Shown here one piece after another: positions 1-12,609 of a stretch of 64,000 nucleotides of DNA. Source of the DNA: Stratiolaelaps scimitus (Eukaryota; Arthropoda; Arachnida; Mesostigmata; Laelapidae). The DNA is taken from NCBI GenBank assembly GCA_019614645.1, contig JABWDB010000003.1, forward strand, positions 22,777,001 through 22,841,000, in the 5' to 3' direction. The notes under the pieces are model-generated. The model did not search any database and was not told where the DNA came from. It was given only the letters and a program-made list of their open reading frames with translations. Position 1 is the first letter of the stretch. Each line of letters begins with the position of its first letter. Position numbers and translations under genes: made by a program.

Positions 1-275
1 CGGATTCAGAAACCGAGAATTTCCGATCGACCGATCCACCTGAACTAGGTGAAAGAGCAGTCTCACGAGTACCTAGTTGTTTATTTTCTATTTTCTCTCG
101 CCGGTGTACGCCTAAGCACATCGCGCCGATCTTGGCGATTTATGGATTATACTGACTAATTCATTTCAGCTCGTGTAAGGCCGACACCCGCGATCTTAAA
201 AAATTGCGTATGCTTTCCCTTGCTTTGTTATTATGGCCAGATGGATGACATCTGCATTCATCGTCGTACCGCGAA

Positions 276-398
276 CTGGTGTCATTCTTTGCTCAGTATG
301 ATTATATAATAATTACAATCGATAATAGAAACTAATATATATCAATATATTAGTACTATTATCGAGTTTGAACCACACTGAGCAGAGAATGACACCAG
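276..398. mobile_element. 123-bp foldback element (MITE-like)
   Basis: The ends are 25-base inverted repeats starting CTGGTGTCATTCT and ending AGAATGACACCAG. The inside is also self-complementary (TCGATAATAG...CTATTATCGA around a TAATATATATC core), so nearly the whole element can fold on itself. There is no coding capacity. No clear target-site duplication is visible. Confidence 0.6.
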
Positions 399-914
399 AT
401 AGAGGTATATAGATAATGTATATATATATATATATATATAGCACATACGACCAAAATCAGAAACTAAATTCTGATAAAACTAAACATGATAACGTGCTGA
501 GGACACAGTTGCTTTAGTTGTCCCAGTTTATCGCACCGACAGCCGATTTCCCATTGGCTGAATAGGGAGCGGGGGAGAGAAAGAGGGAGGATTACGGCTT
601 GTTCATTTCAGACGTTAGTCTATCGTATATAGAAAAATAATAGCAGCAGTTGTAGTAGCAGTAGTAGTGGCGTTGTGAGAGATGGCCAGGGACGTAAAAA
701 GGGAAGCGACGTGATTCGATTGCGAATAGACCAGATGAGAGCGGCAGGCGTCGTGTGCCGATGATAAGTGTATCAGCGTGTACCAACGACGCCCACGTAT
801 ATATATATATATCTTCAACATTATTAATATTATTATTATTTATTTACTTATTTATTTATTAGTAAAATTACACAAGCAACAACAAAAGTAACAGCGAGCG
901 CAAATGAAGTGTGA

Positions 915-955
915 TCACGGCGACGCCTCGGGTTCGAGGAAGTCGCAAGATGATC
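915..955 (-). CDS. probable last exon of the unrecognised gene
   Basis: After AATATAG|GATCAT the phase 1 frame from the 1,904 donor continues GSSCDFLEPEASP and stops at TGA. The joined protein would be 289 aa from the ATG at 2,735. Phase and a sensible reading support it, but the exon is only 41 nt and other acceptors are possible. Confidence 0.4.
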
Positions 956-1903
956 CTATATTGAATATCTCGTTTAGGATGAATTCCGTACTGTGACCGA
1001 CACACGGGCTGTTGGTAACAACAACAACAACAACAGCAGAAGCAGTTGCAGATTAGAGTACTGATCGAATATGCGGTCGAACTTTTCTTTTGAAAATGGA
1101 CGAGTCGCGGCTCGTGCGAAGAAACCCGTCCCTGTTCTTATCGGGTTTCGGACCCGCAGCCGCTTCACTCTAGCCGCAATGCGTCATAATATTAAAAATC
1201 ATAATCGAAGATCATGGACGGCACCAGTCTCAGCAGCGATCGAAGCAACTAAGTAAAACAAGATAACTCTATATTGTGCGGGGAGCGCAGAACAATTATG
1301 CTGCTGTCGTTCTGGACTACAGCGAGTGAACTTGTATCGCACCGTACAATCGATAATCTCTACATCTCCTTGTGTGTGTGTGTGTGTGTACTGTGCAGAG
1401 GGTGTGTTTGTTTGTGTAACAAAAATGGATTAACTCGCAGACGCATTTGGCGCTGAGACGCCGAAATTTTCTCGTTTCTTATATTTTCACTGTCTGTCAG
1501 ATCTGGGCAGACTGGGTGGACTCAAATCTGGCTGGACTTGCCGAGCATCCGTGTCGCATGGAGTGGCGTGGTATTTAGCACGATTCAGATATCATAAATA
1601 GAAAATGAATACAATCTGCCTAATGTTGTGCGGACGCTGTGAGTGAGTGAGCTCAAATTTCAGATCAAGCCGAGTCATTGGCCTTTCAACGCAACCGAGT
1701 CGGGCCTCATTATGTCATTTATTGCTGCGGGCTTACTTTGTTCGGTCGGCAACTATAATAGCACTCGCAGGTAAGAGGCAATCTCTGGAAAATCGAAGAT
1801 AATCTATGGTTCCCGCTTAATCTGAGATACATATATATATATATGTCTGTTTGTGTTGGTCTTCGCTGGAGCGGTTGAGCTGTACAAGCGAAACTGCACT
1901 CAC
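956..1903 (-). other. probable intron of the unrecognised gene
   Basis: 948 bases with a TG run (about 1,371-1,389) and an AAC/AGC triplet run (about 1,016-1,037). No other exon is apparent. Confidence 0.4.
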
Positions 1904-2736
1904 CCAGATCGATGTCAGTAGCTGCTCTTGTCAACGATTTTCGCGGCAGACTGAAATCGCGCCGTTCGTGGTTCGTCGATACCTTGCAGCCGATGCTTGT
2001 GGCCGCTCCGCAGAATATGATCTGATTATTGTGCAATATCTCTGCCCATTTCGAGACAGACCCGATCGAGCTTGGAACGCGAAGATCACTTGACGATTTG
2101 CTCAGCGGCTGCATCAGAGGTTTGACAAGCTGAGTCAACAGTGGTAGAGCTTTGCTTTTTTGGCCAGCCTTTGTCTTCGACGTCAGTTTCTTACTGCGGA
2201 CGAAGCCCGGCCCGAGGATGAAGCCGAAATTCTTCATTTCGCCTCCTTCGCCGTCGCTGAAGCAGCTGTGCCTCGGGGGGCTACCGCTCTCTCTTCCCGA
2301 GTCGACGAGATCAATCATCGATTTGTGTTCCGCCGTCCACATTGGGTGCGATTGTAGATTACTGTGCGGCTTGACATTGATTAGCTGCGATCGAACTAGG
2401 TCGTGGTGGTTTCGAGTGTCGATGAGGTCGAGATCGAGGGTGACGTTTCGTTCTAGAGGATCACGAAGTCGGCTGAGGTTGTTGAAATGCGCTCCGTTGC
2501 TATGCTGGTAGTCCTGTAGCGCCTTCACATCCGATAGCCTCACGACTCGTTTCTTCACTTTTCTTTGGTGCTGATGATGCAGCGATGACTGTACCTCAAT
2601 GTCGCTGACCGCCCTCATCGGTGTTCCAGCCACCGAGCCATAGCGAGCTTTCTTTTTGGCCAGTATTGGCAGGTCAGTCCTGTAGCCGTCAGGGATCTCT
2701 TCAGTGTAAAGCTGATCCGGAAGGAGTCGAGTCATC
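1904..2736 (-). CDS. coding exon of an unrecognised protein
   Basis: A long open frame (277 codons from ATG at 2,735) follows AATTACAG|G and ends at a consensus donor CTGG|GTGAGT in phase 1. The protein is hydrophilic, Lys/Arg/Ser-rich and lacks a signal peptide or membrane helix (key stretches LPILAKKKARYGSVAG, QRKVKKRVVRLSDVKALQDY, SKWAEILHNNQIIFCGAATS). I recognise no family. The single G before the ATG means coding may continue from an upstream exon (phase 2), or the ATG may be the true start after a non-coding first exon. The codon-level appearance is convincing. Confidence 0.75.
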
Positions 2737-5700
2737 CTGTAATTTCGAGCCGAACAACAACAACAACTAGTTCTTTAGATGTACTAATGATTATAATAGT
2801 TATCACTATTTTATATTATGGATTAAGAAGGTTAAGTAATTCAATGTGTCATACATTTTTTATGAGCGTAAAGCATAATCATTATATCTAGTTTACACAA
2901 AATGTGTTGTTGTACCCTACAAAAGAACATTTGACAGTACCAACCGATTATTTTAGACCTAAAACGTTACTAGCTTTAAAGAGGTCGACGGCACTTCGTG
3001 GAACTTGGCTGTCAACGAAGGAAAATGACTCATTTAGGCCAAGTAATTAACATATACGTACATCCTCCCTGTTTCGCTCTATTTCAGAAACAATTGCTGT
3101 GTTTCTGTTTAGTTTCTGAGCTACATTTGATTGATTCAAAGACGTTAATTGCTTCCAATAGCACGATGTACAGCAACCTTCCATCCCAGCTCATAACATA
3201 ATTAATAAATGAGTCGAATAGTTGAACTAGCGGTGGACAATTCACTTTGTGAGGAAGGACTTACTAAGGAAGGCTTTCTTAATATCGAATACAAACATTT
3301 AACCGCATATCGTCATCTCGACACCAAACGACAGCCACGAGCCAGCCACGTCATCGAATCGGTTCCCCGGGTCACCTACAGAAAATGCAAGTTGCCTGAT
3401 GCTTTCCGCTGATCGCGACCGAGTTAGGTCCAATTTGACCGAGCGCGGATTATCACCTCATCGAAACCACCCGCAGCGTTGACGGAACGCCGAAGAAAAA
3501 GCGCTTCTTGATAGCTGAGCTGAAATCAGGTACGCCACCCTTGGCCAGACCACCCCGGAGGATTCAAAGATTAACAGCTTGCTACAGTCTGTCTCGCTCC
3601 ATGGGAGTTTCTACCGCGAAAGGGAAGACGAGGCATCAACGAGAATCAAAAAGTCGAGCCAGCCCGGCTTCGTTGCAATCGAGCCAACTTCATAGCTACA
3701 CGTATTGGCGTGTGCTTCATTGGTTGCGGTTGCTCCTTGCTGATAAGTGGCTATTTTGTGGAGAGAAACTAAAACAAATTCATGGTGCTTTAATTTCCAA
3801 CAGTTTTTTCTTCCTATCTTCCTTTGTTTCTGCCTAATTCCGAATTCACCGTATCTCTTTGCGATGCCTTGCGTATGTGCAGTGAGACGTTCGCACATGG
3901 TGCGGGTTAAATAGCATCGGCAGCGCGCATTCTTCATCGGCCAGCACTTCGGTGCCGGTCATCCGTAGACAAAGTTCTTCACTTCTTACACAGATCGGCA
4001 GCCCAGTTCATTCTCAAGCCATCTGAGCAAGCTTTTGTCAACGCCGAGTTGACCTGATACACGCAGTCATATCAGGTGTATACATAGTCATGTGCTCCCA
4101 AGTTGAATGCTGTCGTGTTCAGAGGTTCGACACAATTGTCAACGACACAACAACAACGACAACAACGACACTAACAGCAAGAACAACAACAGCAACAACA
4201 GCAACGTATCGCCCACAGCAGTCTGTGGCAGTCGCTGAACGCCTCTTTTGCTTCAGGTAATAATATTATACGTATGTATGTATGATGTACGCATACCGGC
4301 GTTTGGAGGTAGCCAGACCCCGCAGCCCAATGAGATTCAATTTTGGAAGCACGACTTTTCCCGTGAGCATCGCAACCGATCGAGTGCCCCTTGTTGTTCT
4401 AGTCGTTATTGTTGCAACTGTTTACATAGCTGATCCTGCTGGGCTCCGTTGTGGCTGCTGGTGATTCTGCTGCTGTTGCTGCTGCTCTTGCTGTGCCTCA
4501 TGTCAACGCTATTATTCTTGCGCGCATGCTTCAGTGCTAGCTGCATTTTCCATTGGCACGCCGATATTGGCCATCAAAGCCAAACAGAGACGGACGGACA
4601 GACCGTGGTCCGATGTGAGTGGCAGGGGGCGGGAAAATTTCGTTTCCTTCTCACGGGAGTCGACTGTTGCTCGCTTCTGTTCGTGCGCTGCGTTGTCGTC
4701 GAGACAGCGGTTACAGCAACAGCAACAACAACAGCAGCAGCAGGAGCAGTAGAAGCGGGACAAGCAGCCAGCATTTCCTATGGGAGTGAGCGACTGAGAC
4801 GAACACACAGAGATGATGTCCAAGAAGTAACCGAAGTGATCTTCAATGTTCGATAAACATAAGCAGCAACAGTAGACGCAGCCCGGGAGGACACAGCAGC
4901 ATGTAGGTACCCGCTGCCGCCGCCGCTGTTGCTGCCGCAGCTCCGGCGCTCAGCTGAATCGTGGCCGTCACCAAAAGTGAGTTTACCTCACTTTTAGACG
5001 ACAACTGTCGTAGCAGCAGTCGCCAGCAGCCTCGGTGCTCAACGACAAGACTCCTACGATCCGCGTCGTTCTATCACGAACAGATAGCATGGATGCTGGC
5101 TATCCTGCTATGACATTTTGATCTCGGTGACAATCTTCGCTGCTGCTTCGCCTTTGGTTCCCCTCTGTTCGTCTTAGCTTGCTAAGCTTCCTCCAGGGCT
5201 GTGTGTTGCGTTTGCCCTGTGTATCTAACTAAGCACGTACGATATATCGCAGCCTTCTGTTTGCGGTCCCCTTTCTTCCTGGCGTCCTTCCTTGCTTGCT
5301 TGTCTTTTCGTTGCAACGGCGCGTCATCTCCGAGAGGATTCGGCGGGAAGGGGGGGAGGATTTCAAGCGAGACGCTCAGCCAACATGATACCTGGCGGGG
5401 CTATTCAGTGACATCGTTCCGCGCCACTAAAACCTCACCGACTCTCCAATCGCTGATGTTGTCCAAGTATTATAGATAGATGGATATATATATATATATA
5501 TATATATATAGCTGTCTGTTCTGCGACACAAACTGTGACAGACCGTTGGATGAGTTTCTTTGTGGATGATCGCTCCGTCAACCTACTTGGTGATGGCTTT
5601 AACTTTGATGACGAGCCCCATTACGCAAATCTAGTTGTTTGTGTTTGAAGATAGAACTATGCCTCTCATTGTTGTTGTTGTTGTTGTTGTTGCTGTTATT

Positions 5701-8150
5701 TGAGCTTGCTCGTAGCGCTTGCTGTACCTGTTGGTTTGTGCTTGCAGGAGATAATTCCGAGGTAATAATAATAATAACGTCCGTATGGCGCCATCGTCTG
5801 CTGCGAAAGTTGTACACTCAAGGTCTCCTTCGATCCTTAACTCGGTATCTGTTACACACACATTAAGAGAATAAGGGGTTGTGAGAGAGAGAGAGAGAGA
5901 GAGAGAACACAGGCCTCGGGATGTACTTGACTGCCGAATCGCTGGACGATTGATCCGATACGCCGGCAATGCAGATCGTCTGACAAGAACGGATCGCACA
6001 AGTTGAACGTGAAACGTGTTCGAGATACAACACGATTCCACAGAGCGACCGCGATAGAAAAAAAATATTGATCTTCTGTCCTCTGTCTGTTAATAATGAC
6101 AACAATTGAAAATAGTCAGCACTGTCGCAGCGAAGCAGATGGTTTAAACTCTAACCATATTCCTCTTGTTGGGGGCCGGTCGCGCGGGGGTGAAGCTATG
6201 AAAATATGTTTAGATTGAAAGTCTTTCCTGATTGCGACATTTCCAGATGAGCGGAAGAATTCCCATTGATGACACACGCAAGTCTCTACGTCTTCGTATG
6301 AGGGCCCAAGCAGAGTGACGATCTCGTCGGGATACAAGTATGTACAATACCTCGTTGTATATGCACACAAACACACCCGTTCTCAGCAGATCCTGTCGGC
6401 TCTGGTGGCCTTTGAGCTATCTTGAAATGTTAAGCGCTAATTGGAAGGCCAGTGGCAACCTGTTACAATATCTCCTTTTCCTGTGAAGATGCTACCTCCG
6501 AATGTAAACTCAGTCGCAATATAGATCGTTGAAAACGCTGTCAACCTTTGTGTCGACAATCATGGGATGCGGCTGTAGAAGCTGACTGTCTATCGTTCAG
6601 TGCAACCAGCCTATGTTGAAAACAAAAATGCTAAGTAGTTGTCGTGAGAAAAAGTGCCGTAGTTGTTACTCGATATGAAATAGAAATTACTGCTTATCAG
6701 GTAATGATCACCACGAGAGATACTCGCGAGCGTAAGCATCGTTGAAAATCACCTGTCCTCCACAAGCGGTGAAGATTACCACCATATCGTTCAACGATCC
6801 CCATTAGCCATCTCTACTCATTGGGACATCGACAGTTACAATTAGGATATTCGCAACAGATCGCAGCCGCTGATCTGATGCGATGATATATGTGTGTGCG
6901 TATCCAATATACTCCAGCGAGCGAGATGTTTTTTCGTTGTCATCCGTTAGAATGATCACCGTCACATATCCTAACGGCAAATGCATCTGTCCGGCCCGCC
7001 CACGGCAGACGCAAATCCGATCGACGGCGCACCGATACAGAGTGCCACTATACACGGACAGACACAATAAGTTTGGTGAGCACGCCGAGCTCTCTCTCTC
7101 TCTTTCCTTCGTCGATGTGCGTATTTCCCTTCGCTGAGCGCTCTCTCGTCGACCTCCTCCTGCTCTTCGCGGTCTCTCTGAATGGTAGCTTGGTCCGATC
7201 GAGCCTACCTGCATGTATTACTTCTACCATCAATGCCTGCTATGCGTTTCGTACTGACATCGACCGCGAGCTGGCTATTGCCGCCGTATGATGGTATTGG
7301 CACCGGCGAAAAATGACACGAGTCACACAGTTGAAAGCAGCGTTAGATCATCGTTCGATCACGATTGGCCGTCGTTGTGTCTGTCGCTCGGTCGACTTCG
7401 AACTTAAACAAACAGACATACGGTCAGACAGCTGCTGCTGCTGCTGCTACTACTAAAAACGGCGAACATTTGATTTCTGGGTGGTTCGGGGCGGGGGATA
7501 CTCTAAGATGCTTTTTTTTTGCTCGATCTCATTTTAAATCGAATCTCGTCGATACGAATAACCTCTGGGCAAGTTAGATTTCGTTCGCTTGCCCGCGGCG
7601 GCGGCTGTGGCAATGGTGGCGGTGGCTGTGCTGGCGAATTCATGATGATGCTGATCGCTTTAGCGTGTGCTGCGAGAAATGGTTCAGAAAGCCATCGCTC
7701 AACCTTGCCTCCACGGAGCTAACGCGTAGACTATTTTCCATTACTTGTATACCGCAGTGTGTTGAGGACTCAGCTATCGTACGCTGCGCAGCCCGCAGGG
7801 ACACAAACGCTCGCGACTCACCAGTGCTGAAGTATGTTACAGATTTGTGATATTACGACATAAGTGCTAGAGCAGAACAAAATAAGCTTCTTCAAGTATT
7901 GAATGATGAACATCTACGACGTTCGGACGGCCCCATGACGTTTTTCTGTTTAAAGAAAAACTGAGAGCAGGAACTCGACTTGCGCTTGATTTCGCGGTGG
8001 ATTTTAGAGTTATAGAATTCATTCATTAAGTGAATTGCATCGCTGATCCGCTATATATGTCACCAATCGATGTTGACGCTGCGAGGAGGGTAGAGGTAGA
8101 GGTTTATTGGTATATTGAAGGAACGGCGACTTGTTTACAATGCTTGAATT
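2737..8150. other. gene-poor region with no supported exon
   Basis: Contains triplet runs (CAA/CAG near 4,150-4,200 and 4,710-4,750), a (TA)n at 5,484-5,510, a (GA)n at 5,883-5,906 and a small perfect hairpin at 4,973-4,995 (AAAAGTGAG arms). Open frames here are short and built on repeats. It may be intron or upstream sequence of the minus-strand gene at 1.9-2.7 kb. Confidence 0.4.
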
Positions 8151-8154
8151 CTTT

Positions 8155-8237
8155 GATATGTCACGCAGCGGGATTCGAACCTGCGGCTTCCGGCTTTTTA
8201 CAGTCAGAAACTTCGCCGTCCAAGCCACCGCGCTGAC
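8155..8237 (-). repeat. tRNA-like element (SINE head or tRNA pseudogene)
   Basis: The minus strand carries a perfect pol III B box, GGTTCGAATCC, about 50 bases after an A-box-like segment (GGTGGCTTGGACGG). The ends GTCAGCGC and GCGTGAC can pair if one G is bulged. The anticodon arm does not fold properly, so this is not a functional tRNA. Confidence 0.45.
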
Positions 8238-8749
8238 TGTAGTGTATCTGAGTAGTGCACTGAGGGCTCCTCTTGATTCGGCCGACTCCTGAACAGGCTA
8301 TTTTGAGATCACTTGCATGCGCTATACTGAAACGTTCTAAGTTAAAGTTGCACTCGGTAATAATATAATAAAATACAAACGCAATTCATCCAAATTAAAA
8401 GAGGCCTTTGCTGGATGTTCATAGTTGTCGACTATCTAGGTTATATATTAGGAGATAGGTCCTGTCGTCAAGACCCGGCAGACTCTCCACGGGAAGAGAT
8501 CATTAACACATATCTTACCTATAGTAACTTTGGGTAGCACATTCACACCAGCTCTGGTATTTGTTACAACCAAATCAAACATCGTGTTCATTACGGTGGG
8601 TAGATGTCTTTATTTGTACATGAATATCTAGGTCATGTTCGCTAATCTAGGTTATCAAAGTGTGTCAATACTGGCGTAATCTTCGCATCTGATCTATAAC
8701 ATTGGCATCATTGGAATCACTCACTCCTTAACAACATTGGCATCTAAAA

Positions 8750-9690
8750 GCAACCTTTCCGGCGAAAATAGCCTCCACCTTTTGTAGCTAGTCTTTGCCA
8801 CACTTTAACCCAGGGCATACGTCATGATTGGTTCTACATATACCGTGAATAGTTTGGCAAGTAGCGCTGGCTTGTTGAGTACAAAAGGTCGCAATAACCA
8901 GGCGTGTTGAACGATATATATATATATACATCACAAGTTCCAGTATTGTCCCTTGGAGACAGCCGGAGGTTGCTTAGGCAATATCGAAGTATTTGTTGTT
9001 GACTCGCACTCGGAACGTCCTACCCCGAAGAAAGTCACTTATCCATTTCATGATAAGATCGCCAATACCGAAGTGGGCTAATGTTTGGAGGAATTTTGAG
9101 GTAAGTGATCTTCCGCTTGTTGTCTCTCTCTCTCTCTTTCTCTGTAGCGCTTGGTACAAACTCATCAAATGATCATTAATTTGTAATTTATTTTCCTCAA
9201 GGCAGGCACAGCTTTACAATGAGGCTATGCAACTCTTTTATAAGCAGGTCGTACATTGCGGAGACACTATTGCAATTTTCAAAGAAAGATGTCCAGTTCT
9301 TTTGGTCCAGCGACGATTGCATTGCTGCATAGTTTCCTTTCGCGTAGTTTAGCACTCGAGAAATGTTATGGTCGTCTCGTGCTGACCCCGTAATGGTGAA
9401 TTTTACCAAGCTATCGTCCGAGCCTATTAGGTGTAACCTCGGCACTTGATACAGAATCATCATCACACAGGACCATGTCCAAAAGGGACGCTCAGGTTTC
9501 CGTGCGCCGGGTTGGGTGTGCGACGAGCTGTTGTTCGGGGTAGAAATTCAGGAAGATGGCCCTTTTGGACTCCTCGGCATCGAGCCCGGTGTTCTAAGTG
9601 TGCTCCAGTCGATCGACGCCTGATTTAAATCGCCGGCTATTACAAGAGTTTACTTCGTTTTATCGAACTCAGTTCAACGGTTCCTTTTTC
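8750..9690 (-). mobile_element. decayed non-LTR retrotransposon (LINE), endonuclease-reverse transcriptase remnant
   Basis: Read on the minus strand: an endonuclease tail (AGDLNQASIDWS near 9,640, then frameshifts), the linker typical of EN-RT proteins (GSDDSLVKFTITG..., NYAKGNYAAMQSSL, DQKNWTSFFENCNSV; 9,197-9,440), and a reverse-transcriptase block (HFGIGDLIMKWISDFLRGRT, 8,974-9,090). A TAA then precedes SGCLQGTI, the relic of SGVPQG-type RT motif B. A C-terminal RT piece (LFTVYVEPIMTYALG) lies near 8,815-8,870. Stops, frameshifts and an internal deletion show it is dead. The clade (CR1 or Jockey-like) is not settled. Confidence 0.8.
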
Positions 9691-11530
9691 ATTGTTTTCA
9701 CAAACTTCGTAGTATTATTAATTCGCTGTATCCTTTACTGATCCTCTAACAATATATGCCCGTAAACGGCGCACAAAGATGAAGATGTTCCTTTATGTCT
9801 TTGCTCAAGTAATTAACCCAGTCCACGTTTATGCGAGAAATCCCTCCAACCGGAGCAATTAGCCAAGGTCCAAGACCACTAAACGCATGTGTGTTGTGCT
9901 ACTATCATATGCAAAAAAAAAACCCAAGAAAATACAACAAACGAAGCATTGTATCATACCCAACCCTCCGTTACTGTTCGCGTATTCGCTGGCTAGCGAA
10001 CATCATCAATTGGCGGGGCCGAGACAAGGCGCGAAGAAGGTTTCGGGTCCGCTTATCGAAAATTGTCCACCTCCGGACACACAGCAATAGCCGTTCGGCC
10101 AATGAACACGACAAGTGTCACCGGAGTCCACTCTCATTCAATGGCACGTGACGGCAACCGTCCGCTGCAGATGCACAATGTTGTAGCTCAATTTGCAACA
10201 CGGCGATACCGCCGCCGCCGCCGCCGTCGGCGTAATCAAACAACCGAATAATCGCGTCTGATACGAAGACGTACCCGTGTGACGAACTACGTCGGCCCCA
10301 TGATGATAGTGGCGAGATGGGGCTAGGCAGGCGGGTAGACTGAAAGATGCCAACAAATGACAAATGACACTGCACGATAGGTAGCTAGCCAGTAGAGTAG
10401 TGATATTATTTATTTCGCGGTGGCGGCGGCACCGGCCCCACTTGATCCGGACGTCTTTGCCTCTGGCGCTGTCTCTCTTCACCGCCGTTGTTTACACAGG
10501 CTGAGCAGCTATTTACTCGATAATGATCGACGTATAGGCTGTTCGAAGCAGTTTGGCAGCACCGGCCTCATCTGGCGGCGGCGGCGTCGAAGACACACGT
10601 GCGACGACGGACTAGTTTTTGTGGTCTATCGAAGCGAACACAAAAAATAAGAAGTAACGGCTGCACCTTGTCGTTTATTACATTTACACTACTGCGAATT
10701 GCAGTGACGCCGTCTGCTGTATGTGTAACAATATACGTGCGTGACTGCACTTAACGTAAAAGAAACGGAGGCAGAACCTTTATCTTTAATGGTATGATAT
10801 TTTTATAGAATATAGAATTTATGCAGGAATTCGACTGCAGTGTGCTTCGGTTTTTGTCATAGTGGCAGATGAAAAGGCGATGGAGCGAGAGAGAGATGAG
10901 CAAGGAGAAATTCAGTGAAAGGTAGTCAGAGCGTATGTTGAAATGAAATATGTTTCCGTTGATGTTTTTTTAACAAACTGAATGTAGACTTTGAGTGAGG
11001 GTGTGCAATTATAAATTTGGGATTCTTAACTATAAAACGAAATTCCAGTATTAGCGTGTGACATTTTTATGAAATGTAGGCAACAAAGAGTATCCTATGT
11101 ATTGTATTCTATTGTATGCATGTGTAAGCCGAATCGCGGGACTCGAACGTTCAATCGATGGACTTTTTGCAGCTAGATATTTAGATATGCAAGCGAGTAA
11201 CAAGCAAGTACATTCGTGACTAATCATAACGTTCAAGATTCGGCGCTAATTAGTTGCCGATGAAACGGGTCATACGTGGACAAGCCGAATAGGTCTACTA
11301 AAAAAAGCATTGAATCGCATCGTTTCTACCGTATTTCGGATCACTCGGATTTCACGAACGGTCTATTTTCCCCGCCTCGCATAACCATTTTGGTTTCATC
11401 GTGATAACATACCAATATATGGCTTTCGATAACGCAGCTCGTGTCGCATCTTCTTGAAAGAATGCCTAGGTGACACTACTGGGTGGGAGGATGCCCTATT
11501 TAAGCAGATTTGTGCTTTAGAGGAAATATG
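9691..11530. other. region with no supported gene
   Basis: Short GC-rich open frames occur (for example 9,962-10,090 plus strand, ending in TAG; (CCG)n at 10,208-10,230) but none has clear splice sites or a known motif. A T-loop-like GTTCGAGTCCCGC on the minus strand near 11,130 may be another tRNA-derived fragment. Confidence 0.35.
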
Positions 11531-11535
11531 AGCAG

Positions 11536-12033
11536 GCGACAACAAGAGCGGTTCGTCGAGAAGTGCCCCCTGGGACAAGGTGACCTCCCTGTGGTCGGCG
11601 ACCCACAATTGCGAAGAAACGGTAGAGGCTCTTCACGGGGACAGTTCCGAGCTGAATATGACCAGCTCGAAGGAACTCTGTGCCGGCCACCGAACGAAGG
11701 TTGGCTTCACCCTCGTAAGTTCATCTGTGTCCTTCCCTTCGTGGGTATGAATGTGCGTGTGTGTGTGTGTGTATACATTTTTATATTAACTCCTGCTCCA
11801 CCTTCGGTTTGATGCGGCGGTATCCTCTGTGATCTCAGATACTGACTCAATAGGCCGGTGTGTCCATCAGAAATTTGCTGCCCGGCGGCCTATCGAGGAT
11901 GTCCAACGCTGCGAGCACACAACGACGAAAGGGAGACAAAGCTACGCCTGCGCCACGGGACGAAGAAGACCACGATCTTCTCGACACTGAGGTCGTTGTG
12001 GAAGACATGCTGTGTCAAAAGTCACAGACATAA
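11536..12033 (+). CDS. weak two-exon coding candidate
   Basis: Plus-strand model: 11,536-11,714 ending ACCCTC|GTAAGT (phase 0), joined to 11,854-12,033 after CAATAG|GCC and ending TAA. It reads WDKVTSLWSATHNCEETVEA and then DEEDHDLLDTEVVVEDMLCQ, protein-like with G/C at third positions. The antisense frames are open and protein-like too (for example VLAALDILDRPPGSKFLMD), so strand and even coding status are uncertain. No family recognised. Confidence 0.3.
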
Positions 12034-12535
12034 CGGCCGCCGCCGCGGAACACCGGAGCACCGTATCGCCATAAAATGTGGAACGTAATATCTTCGATCT
12101 TCAGCAAACAGCAACAAGTGTGCGCAAACTGTCGATTCGATTCGCCTGTTCAATGGCCTGTTCGATGCGTCCGACGTCGCCTACGTTGACATGGTCCGTG
12201 GAGGCCTGAGGCTTAGCTATAGGGTGGGCAGACACAGAAGTGTCATACGAAGACGATGCAAGTCACACAGTGTGTTCATTACGAGGCAAGTTGGCCATTT
12301 TTGAACGGCCCTTTTCGGCAAACAGATGAAAGCCGCCAGTGTAAAGTCAATGCTAGAAACATGATTATACTTCTCTCTTTCATCAATTCGACTGAAGCCA
12401 AGTTTATTTTGCAACGTGACCTGTTTCCGTTGCATTGTTCCACTGCATATCTATGGGAACCAGCGCGCGCCGTAATTGTAATTGATGCGAATCGTTTGTT
12501 CGATTCGCATCTGCTTGTTTGAGCTCTATGCGCCA

Positions 12536-12609
<74 letters not shown>

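Noticed and set aside
4449..4856. Plus and minus frames with Gln, Leu, Cys or Ala runs
   Set aside because: Driven by CTG/CAG and GTT/AAC triplet repeats; no splice sites or domain.
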